From RYN-230 sp963720645 (GTDB lineage Bacteria; Actinomycetota; Actinomycetes; Streptosporangiales; Streptosporangiaceae), in NCBI GenBank assembly GCA_963720645.1, contig CAVRFX010000013.1:186001-250000 (forward strand): a DNA stretch of 64,000 bases, written 5' to 3'. This document shows, one piece after another, positions 17,465 through 23,491 of this stretch. The notes under the pieces were generated by a model that made no database searches, had not been told where the DNA came from, and saw only the letters and a list, made by a program, of their open reading frames with translations. Both the position numbers and the translations under genes were made by a program. Positions within the stretch are counted from its first letter, which is position 1. Each line of letters opens with the position of its first letter.

Positions 17465-18046
17465 GTGCGGATAGTGGGAACCCCGACTGACCAGCAACCA
17501 GACGAGACGCTGCTCGCGGGCCTGGGCGCCGGCGACGCCGAGCTATCGCTCGCGTTCGTGCGCCGCTTCCAGGGACTCGTCTTCGGCGTCGCGATGGCCG
17601 TGGTCGGCGACACCACGACGGCGGAGGATGTCGCCCAGCAGGCCTTCGAGCAGGCGTGGCGGCATGCCCAGGTGTTCGACTCGCGCCGTGGCTCCGTCCG
17701 GGCCTGGCTGAGGACCATCACGCACAACCTCGCGGTCAACGTCGTCCGTTCGCGGACCTCGGCGCCCGTGGACCTGGACGATCTTCCGGCTATCCTCACC
17801 GCGGTGACCGACACACCGGAACGGGTCGCCGAAGCCCACGACAGCGCCGCGGAATTGCGCCGCACGCTGGCCGGGCTGCCAGAGCCGCAGGCGCGGGCCG
17901 TGGCCATGGCCGGCATCTACGGCATGACGGCACAGCAGATCGCCGACAGCGAGCACATCCCCCTGGGCACGGCGAAAACCCGGATCAGGGACGGGATGCA
18001 GAAACTGCGGGCCGCCTACCTCCCGGAGGAGGCCGGTAATGAGTGA
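17465..18046 (+). CDS. ECF-type RNA polymerase sigma factor
   Basis: A 193-residue sigma70-family protein of the ECF group. Region 2 spans about residues 28-95 (GVAMAVVGDTTTAEDVAQQA). Region 4 spans about residues 130-185, with recognition helix MTAQQIADSEHIPLGTAKTR. The GTG at 17465 is used; GTG 17474 is an alternative. The next gene, overlapping by 8 bp, encodes a zinc anti-sigma factor with one transmembrane helix, so this sigma factor is held inactive at the membrane until a surface or redox signal. Target promoters are unknown; an autoregulated promoter upstream of 17465 is expected. Confidence 0.9.
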   Translation: MRIVGTPTDQQPDETLLAGLGAGDAELSLAFVRRFQGLVFGVAMAVVGDTTTAEDVAQQAFEQAWRHAQVFDSRRGSVRAWLRTITHNLAVNVVRSRTSAPVDLDDLPAILTAVTDTPERVAEAHDSAAELRRTLAGLPEPQARAVAMAGIYGMTAQQIADSEHIPLGTAKTRIRDGMQKLRAAYLPEEAGNE

Positions 18047-18836
18047 GCTGAACGAGATGGGATGCCGCGAATTCTCTGACGCCGCCGCCGAACTGGCGCT
18101 CGGTGTCCTGACCGGGCGTGAGCGTGCGCAGGCGCTCGCGCACCTGGACCACTGCGCGTCCTGCCGCGAGAAAGTCCGCCAGCTGACGGCGACCGGCGAG
18201 GGATTGCTGGGACTGCTGCCCAGCGTGGAGCCCCCGGCGGGATTCGAGGCGCGGGTGATGGACCGGCTCGGCCTTGCCGTGGCCACCCCCACCCCGGCCC
18301 CGGCCACCCCGAACCCTAACCCGAGCCCGAGCCCGAATCCGGCCCCGGCCCCGGCCAGCCGGGCTGGCTGGTTCAGCCGGCTGCCGTTCGGCCGCCGGCC
18401 GCCGGCCACCGGCCCGTCCAGGCCGGCCAGGCGAACTCAGCGGGTGCTGGCCCTGGCGGCCGTCGCCGTCGCAGTCGTCGCGGCTGGCCTGGGAGGATGG
18501 GGCCTGCGTTCCGGCACCTCGGCTCCGGCCGGGACCCCGCTGAGCTCCGCCACCCTGCTCTCCGCCAGCCACCAGGCAGCAGGGAAGATCTTCCTCTACG
18601 ACGGCAGTTCCCGGTGGCTGTACATGTCCGTGGACATGCCCGCGGGGAATGGCACCGTGATCTGCGAGGTGGAAAGCCGCGATGGCCACGTCACCACCGT
18701 CGGCTCGTTCCAGCTGACCGACGGCCACGGCTACTGGGGCAGCCCGGTCCCGGCGACCCAGGGGGCGCTCACCGGCGCGCGGCTGGTCGGGCCGGGCGGC
18801 ACCGTCCTGGCTACCGCCAGCTTCCACAGCGCCTAG
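18039..18836 (+). CDS. Membrane-bound zinc anti-sigma factor
   Basis: A 265-residue protein. Residues 35-42 give the zinc anti-sigma motif H-x3-C-x2-C (HLDHCASC). A proline-rich linker of TP/NP/SP/AP repeats occupies about residues 82-108. One transmembrane helix (VLALAAVAVAVVAAGLGGWG) follows at about 132-151. The extracytoplasmic half resembles the RskA sensor domain, with the motif LYMSVDMPAGNGTVICEV. It binds the ECF factor encoded just upstream, which it overlaps by 8 bp. The unusually long proline linker could act as a spacer across the cell wall or as a protease-sensitive site. Confidence 0.85.
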   Translation: MSELNEMGCREFSDAAAELALGVLTGRERAQALAHLDHCASCREKVRQLTATGEGLLGLLPSVEPPAGFEARVMDRLGLAVATPTPAPATPNPNPSPSPNPAPAPASRAGWFSRLPFGRRPPATGPSRPARRTQRVLALAAVAVAVVAAGLGGWGLRSGTSAPAGTPLSSATLLSASHQAAGKIFLYDGSSRWLYMSVDMPAGNGTVICEVESRDGHVTTVGSFQLTDGHGYWGSPVPATQGALTGARLVGPGGTVLATASFHSA

Positions 18837-18872
18837 CCCCGCCGGCCCGCCCGGGTGGCGGCCCCGGGCACC

Positions 18873-18928
18873 AGTTGACGCAACTCCCCGGTTGCTATAA
18901 CGTGGCAACCGTTCAGTTGCTACTAACT
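18873..18928 (+). promoter_or_regulatory. Promoter with clustered GTTGC inverted repeats (likely ArsR operator)
   Basis: A sigma70-like promoter is visible: TTGACG at 18875-18880 and TATAAC at 18896-18901 (15-bp spacer). Three inverted repeats built on GTTG/CAAC cover it: AGTTGACGCAACT (18873-18885) over the -35, GTTGC-N9-GCAAC (18891-18909) over the -10, and AGTT-N6-AACT (18915-18928) after it. GGAGG at 18929-18933 is the ribosome site of the first gene. The position suggests repression by the ArsR-family protein encoded second in the operon. Confidence 0.6.
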
Positions 18929-18938
18929 GGAGGCCGTC

Positions 18939-19370
18939 ATGGGTTTTCCTGATCGCATCGAGCGGACCGTGGAGCTCGCCCACCCGCCGGCCAAGGTGTG
19001 GGCGGCGCTCACGACGGCCGAGGGCCTGGCCGGCTGGTTCGGCCAGCAGGCGGCGATCGACCTGCGTCCAGGCGGGTCGGCCAGCATGAAATGGGACCAC
19101 GGCCACGTCGCCGACATGCGGGTCGAACGGGTCGAGGAGCCGACGGTGTTCGCCTTCACCTGGCACATCTACGGCCTGCCCGATGACGACCCGCGCCGCA
19201 CCTACGTCGAGTTCACCCTCGAGCCGGCCGGCGCGGGCACGCGGCTGACCGTCGTGGAGTCCGGCTTCAGCCAGCTGCCGGAAGACGTCTACCGCCAGGC
19301 ATTCGACGGCAACACCCGGGGCTGGGCGAGCGAGCTGGGCGAGCTGGCCGACTACCTCGATGCCGCCTGA
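18939..19370 (+). CDS. SRPBCC (AHSA1-type) domain protein
   Basis: A 143-residue single-domain START/Bet v1-like protein. It opens with the AHSA1 signature (PAKVWAALTTAEGLAGWFG) and contains KWDHGHVADMRVERVEEP and FTLEPAGAGTRLTVVESGF. These proteins bind hydrophobic ligands in a beta-grip cavity. The gene leads an operon with an ArsR regulator (11-bp overlap) and two DUF899 proteins; SRPBCC-ArsR pairs of this kind are common in actinobacteria. The ligand is unknown. Confidence 0.88.
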   Translation: MGFPDRIERTVELAHPPAKVWAALTTAEGLAGWFGQQAAIDLRPGGSASMKWDHGHVADMRVERVEEPTVFAFTWHIYGLPDDDPRRTYVEFTLEPAGAGTRLTVVESGFSQLPEDVYRQAFDGNTRGWASELGELADYLDAA

Positions 19371-19755
19371 CATCGAGCCTGACATCGAGGCGATCGCCGA
19401 GCAGGTCTTCGCCTCGCTGGCCGACCCGAGCCGGCGCGCCATCCTGGCCGCGCTGGCGTCGGGCGGTCCCGCTACCGCCACCGACCTGGCCGGGCGCCTG
19501 CCGATCACCCGGCAGGCGATCGCCAAGCACCTGGCCCTGCTGGCCGAGGCGGGCCTGGTGACGGCCGAGCCGGGCGAGCGGCGCCGGGTGCGCTACCGGC
19601 TGCGGTCGGCCCCGATGCGGGTGGCGCAGCAGTTCCTGGCCGCGCTGGCCCGGGACTGGGACGGCCCGCTCGGCGCGCTGAGGGAGCACCTCGACGGTGA
19701 CGCTGGCGGGCCCGCCAGGCCTCTGCTCCCCGAGACCGGGGCCCAGCATGACTGA
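19360..19755 (+). CDS. ArsR-family transcriptional regulator
   Basis: A 131-residue winged-helix protein. The HTH core is residues about 18-75: ADPSRRAILAALASG, then ITRQAIAKHLALLAEAGLV and the wing GERRRVRYRLR. It lacks the CxC or HxH metal sites of classical metal-sensing ArsR proteins, so a non-metal ligand is likely. It overlaps the SRPBCC gene by 11 bp and probably represses the whole operon through the GTTGC inverted repeats at 18873-18928. Confidence 0.88.
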   Translation: MPPDIEPDIEAIAEQVFASLADPSRRAILAALASGGPATATDLAGRLPITRQAIAKHLALLAEAGLVTAEPGERRRVRYRLRSAPMRVAQQFLAALARDWDGPLGALREHLDGDAGGPARPLLPETGAQHD

Positions 19756-19812
19756 TCACGGATTCACCGCCGCCTGTGGCGGTGCGGACCCACCTGGAAG
19801 GCAGACCTGACC

Positions 19813-20496
19813 ATGAAGACTCCCCCGATCGTCACGCAGCCCGAATGGGAGGCTGCGCGCCAGCAGCTCCTGGTCAAGGAGAAGGAGCTGACCCGCGCCC
19901 GTGACGCGCTGGCCGCCGAGCGGCGGCGGATGCCGTGGGTGGCCGTGGAGAAGCAGTACGAGTTCGACGGGCCTGAGGGCCGGGTGAGCCTGTCCGGCCT
20001 GTTTGCGGGCCGCCGCCAGCTCATCGTCTACCGGGCCTTCTTCGAGCCCGGCGTGTACGGCTGGCCCGACCATGCCTGCCCGGGCTGCTCCCTGGTAGCC
20101 GACCAGGTCGCCCACGTCGCCCACCTGAACGCCCGCGACACCACGCTCGTCTTCGCCTCGCGGGCGCCGCAGCCCGACATCGAGCGCGTGAAGGCGCGGA
20201 TGGGCTGGGAGATCCCCTGGTACACGATGACCGACAGCTTCGACGCCGACTTCGGCGTGGACGAATGGCATGGCACGAACGCGTTCATCCGCGACGGTGA
20301 CCGCGTGTTCCGCACCTACTTCGTCAACAACCGCGGCGACGAGGTCATGGGCGGCACCTGGGCCTACCTGGACATCACCGCGCTCGGGCGCCAGGAGGAA
20401 TGGGAGGAGTCACCCGACGGCTACCCGCAGACCGCGCCCTACTCCTGGTGGCGATGGCACGACGCGTACGACGCCGCCGAGTCGCCGCAGGGGTAG
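19813..20496 (+). CDS. DUF899 family thioredoxin-like protein
   Basis: A 227-residue protein of the DUF899 family. It begins with the helical MKTPPIVTQPEWEAARQQLL region, followed by a thioredoxin-like fold with CPGCSLVADQVAHVAHLN around residue 95 and the conserved end TALGRQEEWEESPDGYP. The function of the family is not established, although the fold suggests redox chemistry. GGAAGG lies before ATG 19813. A second, diverged DUF899 gene follows 28 bp later, so the two may act as partners or a heterodimer. Confidence 0.88.
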   Translation: MKTPPIVTQPEWEAARQQLLVKEKELTRARDALAAERRRMPWVAVEKQYEFDGPEGRVSLSGLFAGRRQLIVYRAFFEPGVYGWPDHACPGCSLVADQVAHVAHLNARDTTLVFASRAPQPDIERVKARMGWEIPWYTMTDSFDADFGVDEWHGTNAFIRDGDRVFRTYFVNNRGDEVMGGTWAYLDITALGRQEEWEESPDGYPQTAPYSWWRWHDAYDAAESPQG

Positions 20497-20524
20497 CGGG
20501 GCCAGTCTCTCCGAGGAGGCGATC

Positions 20525-21298
20525 ATGAACGACGCGCCGGAACGCGCGGGGATGCCCGCCGTGGCCGACCGGGCCACCTTCCAGGCCGAACTGGACCGGC
20601 TGCGGGCCCGGGAGAAGGCGCACACCCGGGAAGGTGACGCGATCGCGGCGGCCCGCCGCCGGCTGCCGATGGTCGAGATGGATCCCGCCATCCCGCTGAC
20701 CGGACCGGACGGCGCGGTCACGCTGCTCGAGGCGTTCGGGGGCCGCAGCCAGCTGATCGCCTACTACTTCATGTGGCAGGCCAGGCCCGCCCCCGAGCAG
20801 TGCGAGGGCTGCACGTTCTATAACGGCCAGATCGGCGAACTGTCTTACCTGCATTCCCGGGACGTCACGTACGCCACCTTCTGCCAGGGCCCGTACGAGG
20901 AGAGCGTCCGCTACCGGGACTTCATGGACTGGCACATGCCGTGGTACTCGGCGCAGGCCTCCCTCGGCGCGCTCCTCACCGGGCGCCAGATCGGCTTGTT
21001 CCACCTGGTGTGCTACGTACGGGACGGCGATCGCGTCTTCGAGACCTACTGGACGAAGCGCCGCGGCGTCGAGGCGATGGACTACAGCTATGCGCTCATG
21101 GACCTCACCGTGTACGGGCGCCAGGAGTCGTGGGAGGACTCGCCCCCCGGCTGGCCGCAACGGTGCTCCAACACGCGGACGGACGGCGGCCCGCCCGCCT
21201 GGCCGCCGGTGCCGGAGTGGCCGGGCGGACGCCCCATCGCCCAGTGGCCGCGGCTCGACGCCGGGCGCTCCGACGACCTCGGCGCCGCCAGCCGCTGA
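20525..21298 (+). CDS. DUF899 family thioredoxin-like protein (second copy)
   Basis: A 257-residue DUF899 paralogue started at ATG 20525 behind GAGGAGG; the frame is open further upstream, but that would overlap the first copy. It has the same order of motifs: VADRATFQAELDRLRAREKA, CEGCTFYNGQIGELSYLHSR and VYGRQESWEDSPPGWPQ. It differs in a proline-rich C-terminal extension of about 40 residues. Sequence divergence from the first copy is large, so the duplication is old. Last gene of the ArsR-controlled operon. Confidence 0.85.
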   Translation: MNDAPERAGMPAVADRATFQAELDRLRAREKAHTREGDAIAAARRRLPMVEMDPAIPLTGPDGAVTLLEAFGGRSQLIAYYFMWQARPAPEQCEGCTFYNGQIGELSYLHSRDVTYATFCQGPYEESVRYRDFMDWHMPWYSAQASLGALLTGRQIGLFHLVCYVRDGDRVFETYWTKRRGVEAMDYSYALMDLTVYGRQESWEDSPPGWPQRCSNTRTDGGPPAWPPVPEWPGGRPIAQWPRLDAGRSDDLGAASR

Positions 21299-21517
21299 GC
21301 AGACCGCCGCTGAGCAGATCGAGCAGGCGGCCCGGGTAGACCTAGGTCTACCACGGATGTGGATGCCAGCCCCCTAGCGCGCCGTCGCATCGCCGTGCAG
21401 GATGAGGCCAGGGCAGCTAAAGATCCACCCTCAGCCTGACGCCGACTTATCAGATGCGTCATATCATTGGCAGATATACAAAGACTTCGCGTTACGTGGC
21501 CGAAGAGGAAATGGCAA

Positions 21518-21793
21518 ATGGAGAACAAGAGCGAGTTCTGGTCAGATGTCAGCGCGGTCGTCGTGACACCGGTTGCGATCGCCGCTGGCCTGGCCAAGGG
21601 CACTTATGACGCCTCGACTGACCACGGGGCGTTCATCGAGGGGTTCAGTGGCGCTGCCACCCCCATTATCAAGGCCGGAAAGAACTTCGGTGCGGAACAT
21701 GGCCCGACCATCACCAAGGGAGTGGTGACCGGCGCGGCAGGCGCGCTCGGCGCCCGTATGCTGCACGCAGGCCTGCGCGCCCTGAGACTCTGA
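21518..21793 (+). CDS. Small protein of unknown function with hydrophobic glycine-rich segments
   Basis: A 91-residue protein from ATG 21518 (MENKSEFWSDVSAVVVTPVA); an in-frame ATG at 21467 lacks a ribosome site, whereas AGAGG precedes 21518. It contains two weakly hydrophobic Gly/Ala-rich stretches, VVVTPVAIAAGLAKGTY and ITKGVVTGAAGALGARML, and could associate with membranes. It stands alone in a locally AT-richer interval after the DUF899 operon and may have its own promoter in 21380-21510. No family recognised. Confidence 0.55.
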   Translation: MENKSEFWSDVSAVVVTPVAIAAGLAKGTYDASTDHGAFIEGFSGAATPIIKAGKNFGAEHGPTITKGVVTGAAGALGARMLHAGLRALRL

Positions 21794-21834
21794 GCGGGGA
21801 CCGGGCCAGCACGGGCGGCGAGGAGACCGCCCGG

Positions 21835-22181
21835 TCATTCATCAATCCAGACTGAATCCATCAGCCCGAGAGCCTCACGGACGTCGGCGGCGAGGCTGCC
21901 CAGGCCTGGCCGGGGATCCCCGAGCCGCTCCTGGATACCGCCCAGCCCGGCACGTTCGACGATGCGCTCTCGTTCAGCGCCCATTCGCCCGCAGCCGCCA
22001 GGCGGCCCTGGGCCGCGGCCAGCACCGCCTGGCACAGGTTCGCCAGGCAGCCAACCCGGTCCCGGCGCCTGGCGTAGACCTCCGCGAAGTGCAGCGCTCC
22101 CGCGGCGAGCCGGAACCAGGCGGCGGGCGCAGTCTGCGCAGCCAGGTGCTCCACGGCAGAAGTATCCCTCAGCCGGCGCAC
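21835..22181 (-). pseudogene. Nucleotidyltransferase-like C-terminal fragment with frameshift
   Basis: Two frames together read VGCLANLCQAVLAAAQGRL, AAAGEWALNE, then after one restored base KRIVERAGLGGIQERLGDP and AADVREALGL. This is the C-terminal helical half of an aminoglycoside-nucleotidyltransferase-like protein as found in many actinobacteria. The shift is near 21968 (one T missing on the plus strand). The catalytic GSxxxxD half is absent upstream, so even after correcting the shift the gene is truncated. The neighbouring membrane gene ends 87 bp away. Confidence 0.4.
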
Positions 22182-22268
22182 AGCCTCCGTGTTGCGTCCG
22201 GACCCGACGACGCCACGGCGGCTGGGGCGGTGAGCACGATCAGGACCGTGAGCGGGTAGGGCGCCGGG

Positions 22269-22928
22269 CTAGGGGCAGGACGCGGTCACGGTGATGCTGG
22301 TGATCCGGGCCAGCGGAATCGTGACGGGATACTGGCTGCCGTGCGGGCTGAGCCGGAGCTGGCCGTGGCTGGCGCCGCGGGGAGTCCCGCAGGTGGTCAC
22401 CCGGCCGTGCACCACGGTGAGATAGGCGGGCGGGCTGGCTGCCCGCGCGGGTGCCCACCACGTGAGGATGATCCCGGCCAGCAGGCAGACCAGGGCGCCG
22501 GCCACGATGTACCGTCCCCAGCGCAGCCGCTCCCCCGCACTGTAAGCCAGCGTGAGCAGGTAGCCATCGAGGGTGGTGTCGCTGGCCCGGATGTCGTCGA
22601 TCACCTGAGGCTTGATGCTGGTACCCGCCTCGGCGGCGAGCGCCTGCCACAGTCCCACGATGGCCAGCGCCAGCCCGCCTCCGATCAGGACCGTGATGAG
22701 AGCCCGCCAGCCTGTCGGCAGGTTGGCCGCGGTGTCCCGTCCCTTGATGATGATGCCGGTGGTGACCAGGGTGAGAAACGCCGCCAGGCCGTTCCGCCAG
22801 GCTTGCGCGCTGGCCCGGACGGCGTCCAGGGCGCCGGCCGTGACCACGGCGTAGCGGTCCCGCTCGGCGAGGTCACTGGGGCTGGGGGCCTGCGGCGGCC
22901 TGCGGGCGGGCGGCAGGTCGGCGGTCAT
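22269..22928 (-). CDS. Three-helix membrane protein next to CHAT protease locus
   Basis: A 219-residue protein. A charged N-terminal helix (AERDRYAVVTAGALDAVRAS) is followed by hydrophobic helices at about 47-63, 74-97 and 139-160. A short extracytoplasmic tail with two cysteines completes it (HGRVTTCGTPRG to ITVTASCP). The layout recalls SLATT-type membrane modules seen in bacterial conflict loci, but the similarity is only of pattern. Its ATG overlaps the stop of the zinc-ribbon gene by 4 bp, so they are translationally coupled. Both diverge from the CHAT-protease gene, which may control or cleave this protein. Confidence 0.6.
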   Translation of the reverse strand: MTADLPPARRPPQAPSPSDLAERDRYAVVTAGALDAVRASAQAWRNGLAAFLTLVTTGIIIKGRDTAANLPTGWRALITVLIGGGLALAIVGLWQALAAEAGTSIKPQVIDDIRASDTTLDGYLLTLAYSAGERLRWGRYIVAGALVCLLAGIILTWWAPARAASPPAYLTVVHGRVTTCGTPRGASHGQLRLSPHGSQYPVTIPLARITSITVTASCP

Positions 22929-23341
22929 TGGCCGGAGCGGCTGACTTCCTGGACGGGCAGCTCGACCCGGAAACTCACCCCGCAGCCGGTTCGTCCCTCT
23001 GGCGCGCCCTCATGGGTATCCCCGCAGCCACACGACACATCGACCTGGGCGTAACGCCCTTTCCAGACCGGGGCGGTTTCGCCGCGGCTAACGTCATCTC
23101 CCCTCGGGCCGCCGACGCCGATCAGGCCGGGAATCCCGGAAAGGGTCTGCCGGTCGTCAAGGAAGTCCCGGCATCGCGGGCACGGGCCCCACACCCTCGA
23201 CGCGACCACGCCGCCCCGGGAAATGACCTCCCCGTGCATATCGCCGTCTTCTTGGAGACTCTCGAACGCCTTGTTGGTCCACTCAATGTCACTGGTCAGC
23301 TGGTACGCCCACGCACCCGGCGCTGGCGGCATCTCGGTCAT
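22925..23341 (-). CDS. Zinc-ribbon-like cytoplasmic protein coupled to membrane gene
   Basis: A 138-residue protein from ATG 23341 (MTEMPPAPGAWAYQ); a start at 23386 is in frame but has no ribosome site. It carries six cysteines in CPRC (residues about 54-57), SCGCGDTH and RTGCGVSF, spaced like a treble-clef or zinc ribbon. The N-terminal part (YQLTSDIEWTNKAFESLQ) is helical. No family is recognised. The stop overlaps the membrane gene's ATG (ATGA). The intergenic gap to the divergent CHAT gene is 150 bp, consistent with joint regulation. Confidence 0.55.
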   Translation of the reverse strand: MTEMPPAPGAWAYQLTSDIEWTNKAFESLQEDGDMHGEVISRGGVVASRVWGPCPRCRDFLDDRQTLSGIPGLIGVGGPRGDDVSRGETAPVWKGRYAQVDVSCGCGDTHEGAPEGRTGCGVSFRVELPVQEVSRSGQ

Positions 23342-23491
23342 GGCGGCGTGCTCCGTTCCCCCCAGGCGGCTGCCCTGATCGGGCATACATTAGGTAAGCA
23401 CACCCAGCAGGCCAGCGCTGGCGGCCGCGGGCAATACGGCGCGGTGTCATGAACGGAATGAGTTCGCGGCGCCGGGGGGAAAGGCCGGCCG

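Noticed and set aside
17985..19526. A 513-codon minus-strand frame
   Set aside because: Covers the anti-sigma and SRPBCC genes on the opposite strand; no domain or start signal.
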